DNA from: Halicephalobus mephisto | Lineage: Eukaryota > Nematoda > Chromadorea > Rhabditida > Panagrolaimidae | NCBI GenBank assembly: GCA_009193035.1 | Contig: SWDT01000041.1 | Coordinates: 248,001 to 312,000, forward strand | DNA length: 64,000 bases | Direction: 5' to 3' | Program-made: the position numbers and the translations under genes | Part shown: positions 24,174 to 33,670 of the stretch, piece after piece | Position numbering within the stretch: the first letter of the stretch is position 1 | Layout: every line of letters begins with the position of its first letter | The notes under the pieces: generated by a model | What the model was told of the DNA's origin: nothing | Databases searched by the model: none | Seen by the model: the letters and a program-made list of their open reading frames with translations, nothing else

Positions 24174-25168
24174 ATGAGAACTCGTGTCGAATTGAAGTTT
24201 GCAAGAAGACGTGGGGATGTTCCTAGCTACGACTCCAAGGAACCTTTGATGGACATTGACCCTAGTACCCCGAGGATTTCGTTCAGGAACTTGGATGATC
24301 TGCTGCAACGTCAATTTTACAAACTCTGTCCTCCGGCTGTTCTCCGGGATCTCTATCTCAGTTCGAAGACGATGAAGAGGATCAAGTGTCCTAAAACCTA
24401 TGTTTCTTGGAACACAAGAATTGATCGTGATGGTCTCGAGAGGAAATTAGGTAAGATTTTTTATGATTTATTTTTCATATTTGAATTTCAGTGAGACCAG
24501 ATCCATCCGCAGTCATTGAAGTCAGAGGCATTCTAAGATTCTCGAACTTGAAACCGGGAGAGCTATCGACGTATTTCAGTCACTACAAATTCAACCACCG
24601 TGAATTAAGCTTGTGTCTTACTCTCATGAATCCTCAAGAATTCAAACTAGTTATCAATCCGAATGTAAGGAAAATCGAATTCAACCATCACAGCCTCGCA
24701 GAAGGCCAGACGATAGCGACGTTCCTCGAAAGAATGCCATATTTGACCACCATAAAGTACACCATCCGTCACGAAACTCCGGAATTTGTCTCAATGCTGT
24801 TCAATTGGAAGCAAAAGACTAGACTAAAGGAAGTCACGTTATTCCTCTCAGGTTACAGGATCCAGGACTTTTTCCACAACCCGGAACTAATCGCCAAGTT
24901 CATGAGGCGTCAAAGGAAAAACTTCAAAATGGAAATTTGTCATATCTCGAACAAACAACTTCACACAGCAGAAATCGACAAATACTTTTCCAAAGAAAAA
25001 ATCGAACCAAGTGATGGTAGATACGTTATCTCCTCCCCTCGTCATTCAAACATAAAAGAAGAATTTCTCCGTCTGAGAAGTATTCCACTGACAAATCAAG
25101 TACAAGAGAATTCGTTAATAGATAAAATAAATTCCATGGGGAGATCTATAATAGATTTAATTTTTTAG
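24174..25168 (+). CDS. Unrecognised nematode family protein B (paralogue of A)
   Basis: Exons 24174-24450 and 24492-25168 join across a 41-base intron at the same site and phase as gene A to give 317 aa. Over the first 240 coding bases I count about nine differences from gene A; from the end of exon 1 onward the proteins differ at close to half of positions while keeping the same length and motifs (FLERMPYL, SMLFNWKQK, KYFSKE, RYVISSPRH). Function is unknown; the F-box/FTH suggestion for A applies equally. The divergence of the C-terminal part, which would be the substrate-binding part if it is an F-box protein, fits diversification of specificity. That is inference. Confidence 0.7.
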
Positions 25169-25802
25169 TTTTTTTGAACAATTTGTTTATAAAGTTTGTT
25201 ACTTGTATTTTACAAATGCTTAATTTTTCTAAACATTGGAAATTGTTACTGTTGGGTTGTCGTGAGGCTTCTAATTCACATAAGACGGAAAATAAGTAAA
25301 AATTAGTTTATTGGGCCCGGAGGCACGAAATACAGTAATTCTAATAATAATTTTGCAATTGACTTAATTTCTTCTTAATACAGAATCGGTAGCCTCAGGG
25401 GATTTCCCTTCGGGACCAATACTGCGGACTTGGGCTCAAATGGATCAGTGCACGATCTAACAACTATGGACAAAAAATTTTCCATCCGAAACTTCGACAA
25501 TTCAAAACTGTCCAATTTCGAAATTTGAAAAATTCGAACAAAATTAGTTGATCTGAAATTTGAGAAATTTGAAAAATCAACAACTATGATTTCGAAACAA
25601 CGTAATATCTACAGTATTACGGTAGCTTTGAAGTTCACTTTTTATAAATTTAAATAATTTTTTTGAAACATATTACATATCGCTCAATATTGTAAATTTT
25701 TGGGTTTACAGTAATCGAGCAAGAAAATGAAGAATATTTTCGATTTCAATTAAGAAAAAGTTTAATATTTATGATAATAACACAGGACATTAATTAGCTC
25801 CT
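25169..25802. other. Intergenic gap after gene B
   Basis: No gene is seen. Two less AT-rich stretches stand out, GGGCCCGGAGGCACGAAA (near 25314) and CAGGGGATTTCCCTTCGGGA (near 25396), the latter able to form a short hairpin. I cannot assign either to a known RNA or element. Confidence 0.35.
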
Positions 25803-25959
25803 ACACACAAAAAAGTTTAACTTTTGATTCAGTAACAATTGCGAAATGTAACTCAATCGTCATATTGTTCATGAATATTCGACATTTGTGATGAGAATTG
25901 TAACTTAATAGTGACAATTTATATATATTACTGTATTAAAAGTTACACCTTTTGTGTGC
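25803..25959. repeat. Palindromic MITE, ACACAAAAAAGT family (copy 1)
   Basis: About 157 bases with inverted ends (CACAAAAAAGTTTAACTTTT and AAAAGTTACACCTTTTGTGT). Internal halves also mirror each other (AACAATTGCGAAATGTAAC...). The family recurs at 34.4-35.0, 41.7, 42.2, 43.9 and 44.2 kb and within the palindrome at 19.8-20.3 kb. No coding capacity. Confidence 0.85.
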
Positions 25960-26044
25960 ACTGCGATAGTCCCTGAAGTTACGGTAGGAGTGTACTGCTG
26001 TTTTATGAAGCTGCTGACTTCAGTTTGAGCTTTGATTATTGTTG

Positions 26045-26223
26045 TACAGTAGAACTTGGATATAGGATAGCTCCTAAGGACTGGGGAAGCGTATGCTATA
26101 AGAAAGGATGTATTACAGTAGGGGTAAATTTGAAGGCAGATTAACCAAACTCACTTTCTCATACCGTATGCTATAAGGTGAGATATATTACAACCAGGTA
26201 TCTGATATCCAAGTTCTACTGTA
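26045..26223. mobile_element. Pogo-like MITE with TA target duplication
   Basis: The element (26047-26221) begins CAGTAGAACTTGGATAT and ends with the exact complement ATATCCAAGTTCTACTG, flanked by TA on both sides. CAGTAGAAC-type ends and TA duplication are typical of pogo/Tigger-like members of the Tc1/mariner superfamily. At 175 bases it is non-autonomous. Internally GTATGCTATAAG occurs twice. Confidence 0.8.
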
Positions 26224-26546
26224 TTTGAATTGTTCTCTTTGGAATTTTATATATCGTTTGGAACAAAGAAGCTCAAGAAGTGAATTCCCAAAAGCCTGGT
26301 CTGTACCATAGAAAATAGGGAAATTTGCGAATCTAACACTGGTCATGAGTTTTGTGAAGCTTTTTTTCAATTTACAACAATAAAAAATATAAAAGCAAAA
26401 AGTTATGTTATCAGCTTAAATTAAGAAATGTCGTGTGACCATTGTACAAAGGACAAAGCCGTAGAACTGATAACTATTTCGATGATGAATCATTGCAAGA
26501 AGAACCTTTATAAGGTCTTATAAAAACCTCAAAGTCAGTCGATCCA

Positions 26547-27329
26547 ATGAAGCCGGTGGTTGCGGATATAATATTTAAAATCTACCTGGTTTTCCCCACG
26601 ATTGCGACGATTCTATTCGCAATATTAATGATCTATGGAGGAAGAGTCGTTCGAGAAACACGGATATTATTTTTCTTGATGGTGTATGTAATACATATCA
26701 TAGTTCACAAACGTATTATAAAAAATCCGCGATTCAACACACGATCATACAAATGTTGCAATGTGATTATGTTATGTTCTCAGGGGATGCTCTGCACATT
26801 AGGGTTCGTGGTATGTACGGACACTGGAAATGATAAAAACGATTCTTGCTTTTTGATGTCTACAGCTGATGAACCTGAAGTTATGCCACATACAGGAACC
26901 ACTACTTCAAATTCTGACGATAATCACAGTACCCACATATTGATTAACGGATGTATTATTTGTATCTTTATATTTGCACTTCAATTGACAATATTGCATC
27001 TTTATTGTTGGTATTTGCCTATTTTGAAAAAAATAAGAAGAACCAGAAAGACAAAAAGGTTACTTATGGATATAGCAGTAAAAAGTAAAATTAATGTTTG
27101 TTTCAGACGTCAGATAGATATTACTAACATTAGTAATAGTTCATCTAACATAGCATCTGGGGAAACTGATGTTGAAAACAGACCTACAGTTTACGAATCT
27201 CGGAGATCTTCAGAAACTGAATCCATCGTATTTTCAGTGTCCTCGATTTCACTGCCTTATCCTCCACTTCCAGATTACGCGTTTGTTAGTGGTCCAAACA
27301 ACTACCCACCTCCATCTTACCGACCATAG
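26547..27329 (+). CDS. Four-helix membrane protein with C-terminal PPxY motif (copy 1)
   Basis: A single exon of 260 aa. Hydrophobic segments lie at about residues 9-33, 38-57, 70-91 and 131-160; between the third and fourth is a polar, Ser/Thr/Asp-rich loop. The C-terminal 80 residues are Ser-rich and end with PPLPDYAF and PPPSYRP; PPxY is a ligand for WW domains such as those of Nedd4-type ubiquitin ligases. Four helices plus C-terminal PY motifs recall LAPTM lysosomal proteins, but I see no firm sequence match, so this is a topological comparison only. The tail and 3' flank are almost identical to copy 2, whereas the membrane part is hardly recognisable as homologous. Confidence 0.7.
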   Translation: MKPVVADIIFKIYLVFPTIATILFAILMIYGGRVVRETRILFFLMVYVIHIIVHKRIIKNPRFNTRSYKCCNVIMLCSQGMLCTLGFVVCTDTGNDKNDSCFLMSTADEPEVMPHTGTTTSNSDDNHSTHILINGCIICIFIFALQLTILHLYCWYLPILKKIRRTRKTKRLLMDIAVKSKINVCFRRQIDITNISNSSSNIASGETDVENRPTVYESRRSSETESIVFSVSSISLPYPPLPDYAFVSGPNNYPPPSYRP

Positions 27330-27560
27330 TTAACTCAATTATCCAAGACTTGTTAATATTCAAAAATCTCTAACCTTAGAGTTTATTTATGATGTTTTTG
27401 TAAATACATTCTTTAGTAATATTTTAATTTAACTGAATAGAAAAGATTTATCTAATTCAAATATATAAAAGTCAAGTATCTTCTGTCTCGTAAAAATGAA
27501 TCAGAATCCGAAAACTTGGAAATCAAATTGAATCATCGTCAACAGCTACTCTCGAAGCGA
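27145..27560 (+). repeat. Near-identical tail/3' flank tract (copy 1)
   Basis: This 416-base tract, from the last 60 codons of copy 1 through its 3' flank, aligns without length change to 28689-29104. Both contain AATCATCGTCAACAGCTACT and end at CTCTCGAAGCGA, after which similarity falls away. Confidence 0.8.
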
Positions 27561-27596
27561 CTAGGGACATCTCAGGTATCCCAAAAAGGAAGTCTA

Positions 27597-28052
27597 CTTA
27601 CTCAAAATGGCCTTTTGAAATGAGTTATATACTATTATGAAACTCTTGAAATGTGTATTCAGAATCTGTTGTTTGTTTCTGCTGAGTGCTCTTCTGAATC
27701 ATGCAAATTTAAAAAAGTATAAAATTACACCAACTCTAACGAAAAATAAAGGACCTTCTTTGACGTTTGAGCTCTGTTTATTGATACTCTCGTTGTCTGC
27801 ATTAAATATAACGATTTGAGTAATTTTTTTTCCAGTTGGATGTAAATTTCGAATTAATTATGTTTATCTAGTTGATTATTGAAAAAAGAAGCAAAAAAAC
27901 ATGAAAATTCAATGTGTTAAAATTTCGTAGTTTTCATTAATTATTTTACTTTAAAAAAGCGCTAAATAAAAACAGACAGCAGATTCTGAATGCACTTTTC
28001 CAGAATTTCAAGATTATATGTAGCTCATTTCAAAAGTCCACTTCGAATAAGT
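27597..28052. repeat. Palindromic repeat between the PPxY genes (family 2)
   Basis: Outer arms of about 85 bases are inverted copies (CCTTTTGAAATGAGTTATAT and its counterpart ending CTCATTTCAAAAGTCCACTT), both including a CAGAATCTG-type inner motif. The same arms occur at 44547-44935, so this is a dispersed foldback family. A 60-codon frame inside (27637-27819) is regarded as part of the repeat, not a gene. Confidence 0.7.
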
Positions 28053-28216
28053 ATAATTCTTTTGTTAGTTCTAATTGTGGAATACGAACACCGGTATTTC
28101 GATAGGGACCGTTATTTAAAGATTAAAGACGTAAAACTGATAACCACTCTCATGATAAATCAATACGAAAAAATTCTTTATAAACTCCTTTAAAAACTTC
28201 AAAGTCATTTTGCAAA

Positions 28217-28873
28217 ATGGATTTGGCAGTTAAAACGCTACAAAAATTATTTCTTTCTTTGTTTCTTGTTGTATCTTCTTTTATACGTATCCTGATGATT
28301 TTCAAAGAAATCACTGGACCAGGAATCGTTGTACTTCTGATTTTCTCGTTTGTCGGACATGTATTAATTTTCAAATTATTTCAAAAAATCCCGAGTATTT
28401 ATAAACGTAAAAACATATGGTGTGCTTCGATTTTACTCACGTTACATTTCTTCATCACATGTGCGGGAATTACAATAGGAATAATAAGTGCATGTACTGA
28501 AAACTTCTATTGTGACCTAAATTCTAATCTCAGTTTGTGTGCTATTAATATGTATCTGCTGATGGTAGTGTTAGGAATTTTTTTAACTATAATTATCGCA
28601 TTGGTTTGTTTACAACGCAAAGCCAAAAAGTTGGTTACAAATACGATAGAAACAATTACTGATAATTTACATTTCAGAAAAATTCTTTCTAACATAGCAT
28701 CCAGAGAAACTGGTGTTGAAAACAGACCTACAGTTTACGAATCTCGGAGGTCTTCAGAAACTGAATCCATCGTATCTTCAGTGTTCTCGATTTCACCGCC
28801 TTATCCTCCACTTCCAGATTACGCGTTTGTTAGTGGTCCAAACAACTACCCACCTCCATCTTACCAACCGTAG
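28217..28873 (+). CDS. Four-helix membrane protein with C-terminal PPxY motif (copy 2)
   Basis: A single exon of 218 aa. Four hydrophobic segments are visible (about residues 5-23, 30-54, 65-90 and 108-135), with a shorter loop between the third and fourth than in copy 1. Residues from about 158 onward (RETGVENRPTVYESRR to PPPSYQP) differ from copy 1 at only a few positions. The upstream regions share CTGATAAC...TTATAAR..CTT...AAAACYTCAAAGTCA just before both ATGs, suggesting a common promoter. Function is unknown; binding of WW-domain partners is inferred from PPxY only. Confidence 0.68.
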   Translation: MDLAVKTLQKLFLSLFLVVSSFIRILMIFKEITGPGIVVLLIFSFVGHVLIFKLFQKIPSIYKRKNIWCASILLTLHFFITCAGITIGIISACTENFYCDLNSNLSLCAINMYLLMVVLGIFLTIIIALVCLQRKAKKLVTNTIETITDNLHFRKILSNIASRETGVENRPTVYESRRSSETESIVSSVFSISPPYPPLPDYAFVSGPNNYPPPSYQP

Positions 28874-29104
28874 TTAACTCAATTATCCAAAACTTGTTAA
28901 TATTCAAAAATCTCTAATCTTAGAGTTTATTTATGAAGTTTTTGTAAATACATTCTTTAGTAATATTTTAATTTAACTGAATAGAAAAGATTTATCTAAT
29001 TCGAATATATAAAAGTCAAGTATCTTCTGTCTCGTAAAAATGAATCAGAATCCGAAAAATTGGAAATCAAATTGAATCATCGTCAACAGCTACTCTCGAA
29101 GCGA
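28689..29104 (+). repeat. Near-identical tail/3' flank tract (copy 2)
   Basis: Partner of 27145-27560. Because coding and non-coding parts are equally conserved, recent conversion or partial duplication explains it better than selection on the protein alone. Confidence 0.8.
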
Positions 29105-29204
29105 TCAGCGATATTCTAGATATCCACCTTAGATTTTTAAATATCTTTGAATTTTTTTATTGTTTTATTACTTTATTATTTTTTTCATTTCAGATTCCTG
29201 GACG

Positions 29205-29513
29205 ATGGAGGAAGATCCCAACAACAGAGAATTGGTTTTTCAAGTACTTGGAGAACGTTATCAGCAAATCCTCCAGTCGAATAAGAGATACATCATCCAA
29301 GACGCGATTGCACTTTTTCGGCAAGTCTTTCATATATCAATTTTATTTATTTATTTTAGGAGACACTTTGGAGAACCAGTGTTTAAATTTCTCGAGGACA
29401 GAGGCGTCACTGTCCGATCAGGTACCGGTGTTTTTCGCGAATGTCCAGGAACTTATCTTTTTTACGACGACAAAAACAGACAATATTATGTCGAATATTG
29501 TGGAGAAGAATGA
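29205..29513 (+). CDS. Small acidic protein, unrecognised
   Basis: Exon 1 (29205-29320) and exon 2 (29360-29513) are separated by 39 bases bounded by GCAAGT and TTTTAG, a GC-AG intron. Joined, they give 89 aa with a continuous-looking centre, DAIALFRRHFGEPVFKFLED. The 39 bases are also open in frame, so an unspliced 102-aa form is possible. A TTTCATTTCAG acceptor six bases after a stretch of T lies just before the ATG and may be a trans-splice site. The protein has no signal peptide or membrane helix, and ends YVEYCGEE. No domain is recognised. Confidence 0.55.
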   Translation: MEEDPNNRELVFQVLGERYQQILQSNKRYIIQDAIALFRQVFHISILFIYFRRHFGEPVFKFLEDRGVTVRSGTGVFRECPGTYLFYDDKNRQYYVEYCGEE

Positions 29514-29643
29514 TTTCTGACAGAACCATTATTTTAGGTAAAAATGTTTTATAAATTTTGACACTGTTTAAAATTGATTTTTTTTAATTTTTTGAATTAG
29601 GATTTTTTAAAAATTGCACAAGGTTCTGGAGGTTTGAGATCTA

Positions 29644-29990
29644 GTAGAAGATTCTGGATTTTTTCAGAAACTTATGACAATTTTAGGATTCTTCTGAAGT
29701 CTACTAGGAGGTTCATGAGTGTTCTAGAAGCTTACATTAGCTTCAGGAACTTTTCGGTACCTGGTAGAAAATTCTGGATTTTTTCAGAAACTTATGACAA
29801 TTTTAGGATTCTTCTGAAGTCTACTAGGAGGTTCATGAGTGTTCTAGAAGCTTACATTAGCTTCAGGAGCTTTTCGGTACCTGGTAGAAGATTCTGGATT
29901 TTTTCAGAAACTTATGACAATTTTAGGATTCTTCTGAAGTCTACTAAGAGATTCTTGAGTATTCTAGAAACTTCTAGAATGTTTTAACAT
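29644..29990. repeat. 120 bp tandem repeat, nearly three copies
   Basis: Units begin at about 29644, 29764 and 29884 (GATTCTGGATTTTTTCAGAA) and are nearly identical; the third decays near its end. Each contains GTTCTAGAAGCTT-like motifs. The period is 40 codons, so a 117-codon frame stays open across it (29634-29987); low complexity and lack of a partner exon argue against a gene. Confidence 0.85.
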
Positions 29991-30366
29991 CTACTGGAAG
30001 ATTCTAGAATTCTCCCTCTACTGAGAAATTTGAATCGATATATGAAACCGAAAACTTCAAAAATGCACGATTTCGCAACAGTACTTATTTTTTCATTTTT
30101 AATAATTTTCAGTTTTTGAAATTCACCGATTATTTTTAATTTATTCAAACTTGAGAAACTCAAAAATTTTGCAAAAAGCAAACGACCACGAGTCGAGAAA
30201 AAATTTTAAATCTTCAGGAAGGAAAAAACGAGACTTGTTTGCTCAGCTCGAGTCCAGTTCCCGCGAAACGATGGACACACGAAAAATCGCCAGAGGCTAT
30301 CTGGACAATTCAGGATTGATCGAATTTTGACTGTCTGGTCAGTTTCCGGAAACTGTCAAAGTTGTG

Positions 30367-31660
30367 ATGACGTATTGGACAAGGTAAATATTTTATTTTA
30401 TTAGGTAAAATTAAAATACCGTATTTTAGAGTTTTGCTGAGTTTGTTGGGATTTTTGGTCCTTTGCCGAGCCCACACATATGCTCCGACATTGGTAAGAA
30501 TAAAAAATTTGTTTTTTTAAAAATTATAAATCGTAATTTTTCAAAAAAATTCAACGAAAATCTTTATTTTTCTCAAATTAGAAGATTGTAGAAATTTCTA
30601 GAATCTTGTTAGATTTCGTAGGAATTTCTGGAGTTGTCTGAAGTTCAGTGGAAGTTTTTAGAATCCCACGGGAACTTGGAATTTTTCATCAGATTCTGAA
30701 TTCTTTGAAAATTAGAAATTTTTGAAATTATCTAAAATGCAAATTTTAGGATTCTTATGGAAAATTCCAAAAATAAAGGATTCTGAATTCTTTGAAAATC
30801 AGAAATTTTTGAAATGTTTCAGAATCTGCAACTTTGAAATTTTTTTGAAAGTTTCTGAAATTGAATGGAAATTTTTGAAAATCTTTAAAATTCCGTAGAT
30901 TTTACAAATTTTGAGAATCTATTAGAAAATTTTAAAACTTGGAAGTTTCATGAAAATTTTTGAAATCTTTGAAAACTATAGAAATTCCCACAGTAATTAG
31001 AATTCAACGTGAATAGTTGAAATTCTCTAAAATTTCTTGATAGTGTTTAGAATCCAATGAAAGATTTTGAGATTTCATGGAATATCTAAGGACATTTCAG
31101 AATACGATGTAGATTTCCAAAATTCTCTAAAATATTTAGAATCTTTCAGAATCCAATGAAAGATTTTGAGATTTCATGGAATATCTAAGGACATTTCAGA
31201 ATACGATGTAGATTTCTGAAATTCTCTAAAATATTTAGAATCTTTCAGAATCCAATAGAAGCTTCTAGAGCCTTAAAAATCTCCTGAAAACTTGAAGCTC
31301 TTCAGAATCTCATAAAGGTTTCTGAAACTTTCAAAAATTTTCCAAAATTCTATAAAAACTTAAAATCATCAAAAATGAAATATGTTTGAATTTTCTAAAA
31401 TTTAAAACTTCATATCGAAACAATTTTTATAGTTTTTAATAAAATTAAATTTTCGTATTTTAATTTTTGATTACTTTGGATTTTTTCAGTACCAAGTCTA
31501 TCGAGAACTTTCTCCCTTTCTGCTCCCTGACACGAAAGGTTTCGCGGAATACTGTACCATCCTCGATAAAAACAGCTCCATGACTTTCCAAAGAACCAAC
31601 ATCACTACATATGGAATGATTCCTAGTTATTTTAGACAATTTTTAAAAGAAAATTTTTAA
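30367..31660 (+). CDS. Small secreted peptide gene 1 (83 aa)
   Basis: Three exons, 30367-30383 (17 bases), 30430-30493 and 31490-31660, join in frame to give 83 aa. Donors are GTAAAT and GTAAGA; acceptors are TATTTTAG and TTTTTTCAG. The N-terminus is a good signal peptide: MTYWTR, then VLLSLLGFLVLCRA, with likely cleavage before or near HTYAPT. The mature part of about 60 residues has one Cys (EYCTIL), an N-glycosylation sequon (NSS) and another (NIT), and ends PSYFRQFLKENF. No family is recognised. The second intron (about 1 kb) is made of TTCTAGAA-type repeats. Every join keeps frame and the signal peptide spans two exons, which would be unlikely by chance; no transcript evidence is available. 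Confidence 0.6.
30590..31380. repeat. TTCTAGAA/GAAATTTCTGAAA-rich zone with a 99 bp tandem unit
   Basis: Most of this intron is dense in GAA and TTC triplets spaced as in heat-shock elements (nTTCnnGAAn), with TTTCTAGAATC and TTTCAGAATC recurring. Between 31030 and 31260 a 99-base unit repeats two to three times (AATCCAATGAAAGATTTTGA). Similar zones occur at 35.2-35.9 and 45.8-46.4 kb. Confidence 0.6.
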
Positions 31661-31793
31661 ATATATGGTCACATAAAATTATAACTTTTGATTAAACTAC
31701 TTCCGGTTTGATTTTTTCTTCCGATGAAGAAATCGGGAATTCTACCAGCTTACAGAAAGGATTTTGATCTGAACAAATTTCTAAATTCATCAT

Positions 31794-32211
31794 TGTTGAG
31801 ACAGAAAACTGGACTAGAAAGAAAGCACCTGGAGTGATAGCCTGAGTATCAGGAAGTAAGGAATACTGTATGTTGTGAATGAGATTCTTAGTTGTATTAT
31901 GTTAAAGGAAATATAAATTGTATCGGTTTCATAATGATCGAGTAAGGCTTATCATTATATTTCTGTTTTTATCTTAATAGTATGTATATAATATGTCAAT
32001 ACATTGCATATTATGTACTTTTTGTATGTGTTAGTACAGAAAACTAAACTACAAATTTATTTAAAGTGATATTTTAAATATCAGAGAACGTGAAATACTG
32101 TATGTTGTAAATGAAGTTCTTAGTTGTATTGAGTTAAAGGAAATATAAATTGTATCGATATCATAATGATCGATTAGGGATTATCATTATATTTCTGTTT
32201 TTATCTTAACA
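31794..32211 (+). mobile_element. Two adjacent solo-LTR-like copies, same family as 40083-40264
   Basis: The first copy starts TGTTGAGACAGAAAACTGGA (31794) and ends near 31976. The second starts TGTTAGTACAGAAAACTAAA (32029) and ends TCTTAACA (32211). They share AAAGGAAATATAAATTGTAT and a common 3' part. TG...CA ends and homology to the copy at 40.1 kb identify an LTR family. Target duplications are not evident here. No internal retroelement genes lie between them. Confidence 0.6.
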
Positions 32212-32377
32212 TCGTTCTTAGGATTTCTCCAGTTGCGCAACCGTGAAATTAACTCCGTGTAATCGTCAAACAAACCAGTTCATTCATGGAACTAGTTTGA
32301 CGTTTGCTGACTCGGTCTCATGATTCAGTTTTACGGGGAACTAGAGTTACACATTTTGCCCTTTGATTTCTTCAAAG

Positions 32378-33495
32378 ATGTTTCACAAGTAAGTTTATTC
32401 CATTTAATAAAGATTTATTTTAATAAAGAAATATTGTATAAAATTCGAAAATAATAATCTTCTTGAACTTAAAAATCCCAAATGGAATTTGTTTGACAGT
32501 CGTTTTAGGACATTTTTGTATTTTCCAGATGAGACTAAGTTCGGAAATAACTTTTTTGAAATTAAAATTTCTTTAAAATTAAATTATTAAAATTTTTTTA
32601 AAATTAAATTATTAAAATTTCTTTAAAAATTAAATTATTGAAATTTTTTAAAAATTAAATTATTGAAATTTTTTAAAAATTAAATTATTGAAATTTCTTT
32701 AAAATTAAATTATTAAAAAATCAAAAAGTTTTTAATCGATGAATAAATTAAATATCGTTCGTGGTGAGACCTATTTTTACCGTAATTCCCTTATTTCTCA
32801 TTCTTTGAGGTCAAGTTTCAAGTATTGGTCCCGAAACGAATGATACTTGATTTATTTCTTAATCACGATCCTTTAATTTCATTCATAGAGCTGTTTTTAC
32901 TTTATAATTATTTTATTTTAAATATCTAAAATATCGGTTTTACACAAATAATTTTTATTTTTTTAAATTTAAATTAAAATTATTTAATTTTTAATTTAAT
33001 TATTTAATTTCATTCATATCAGAGCTGTTTTTATTTTATTTTTTTTAAAATATCGGTTTTGATACAAAAGATTTTAAATTTTTAAATTTTATTATTATTT
33101 TTAAATTTTTAAATTTTTAAATTTTTAAATTTTTAAATTTTAAATTTAAATTTTAAATTTTTAAATTTTTAAATTTTTAAATTTTTAAATTTTTAAATTT
33201 TTAAATTTTTAAATTTTTAAATTTTAATTTTTTAACTACTTCAGATTGAGTTTTTTGATATATTTCTTCACTCCTCTTCCTCCCAAAAAACCAACTACAG
33301 AACATCTGCCAGATGTAATTGTATATCGACGGATTCTACCGTACAGTCACAACGGGGTAAATTTTAAGTTTTTTATTTTTTAAATTTGGATTTTAGTGGC
33401 CTTACCGTACTTCTAAGGACTCCTCTTTCCCGACCAGGTTTTTTCCAAGTTACTTATCTCTGAACCGAAACAGAAGTCGTTCATCCAGCTCATAA
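32378..33495 (+). CDS. Small peptide gene 2 (73 aa), possibly secreted
   Basis: Exons 32378-32388 (11 bases), 33245-33356 and 33397-33495 join in frame through GTAAGT and GTAAAT donors and CTTCAG and TTTTAG acceptors. The product starts MFHKLSFLIYFFTPLPP; this hydrophobic start is short, so secretion is possible but not firm. The rest is rich in Pro, Arg, Tyr and Ser, with VIVYRRILPYSHNGWPYR and a tail RNRSRSSSS. VYRRILPY and RFFPSY loosely echo VYRELSPF and MIPSYF of the peptide at 30.4-31.7 kb, and both genes begin with a tiny coding exon, so they may be distant relatives. The 856-base first intron is AT-repeat DNA. Confidence 0.45.
32560..33235. repeat. AT-rich simple repeats in intron
   Basis: At 32560-32720, units resembling TTAAAATTAAATTATTRAAA recur about six times; at 33070-33235, an AAATTTTT octamer array runs almost without interruption. 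Both lie in the first intron of small peptide gene 2. Confidence 0.8.
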
Positions 33496-33670
33496 CGGGC
33501 GATGTGGTAATTGTTAAGTCAGATGTTGAATAAAGATCACACTTGCCTGAGGCAATCTGATCCTTCCGAGGAGAATTTTAAACTTGCAAAAAAGTAATTT
33601 TTGAAATCCGATAGGGTGAAAGTTCAAGTGAGAAAAACGAATTTTAACTTTTGTCGAAAATTCTTAAAAA

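Noticed and set aside
29634..29987. 117-codon frame with repeated RRFWIFSETYDN peptide
   Set aside because: It lies exactly on a 120-base minisatellite whose period is a multiple of three; no splice partner or function.
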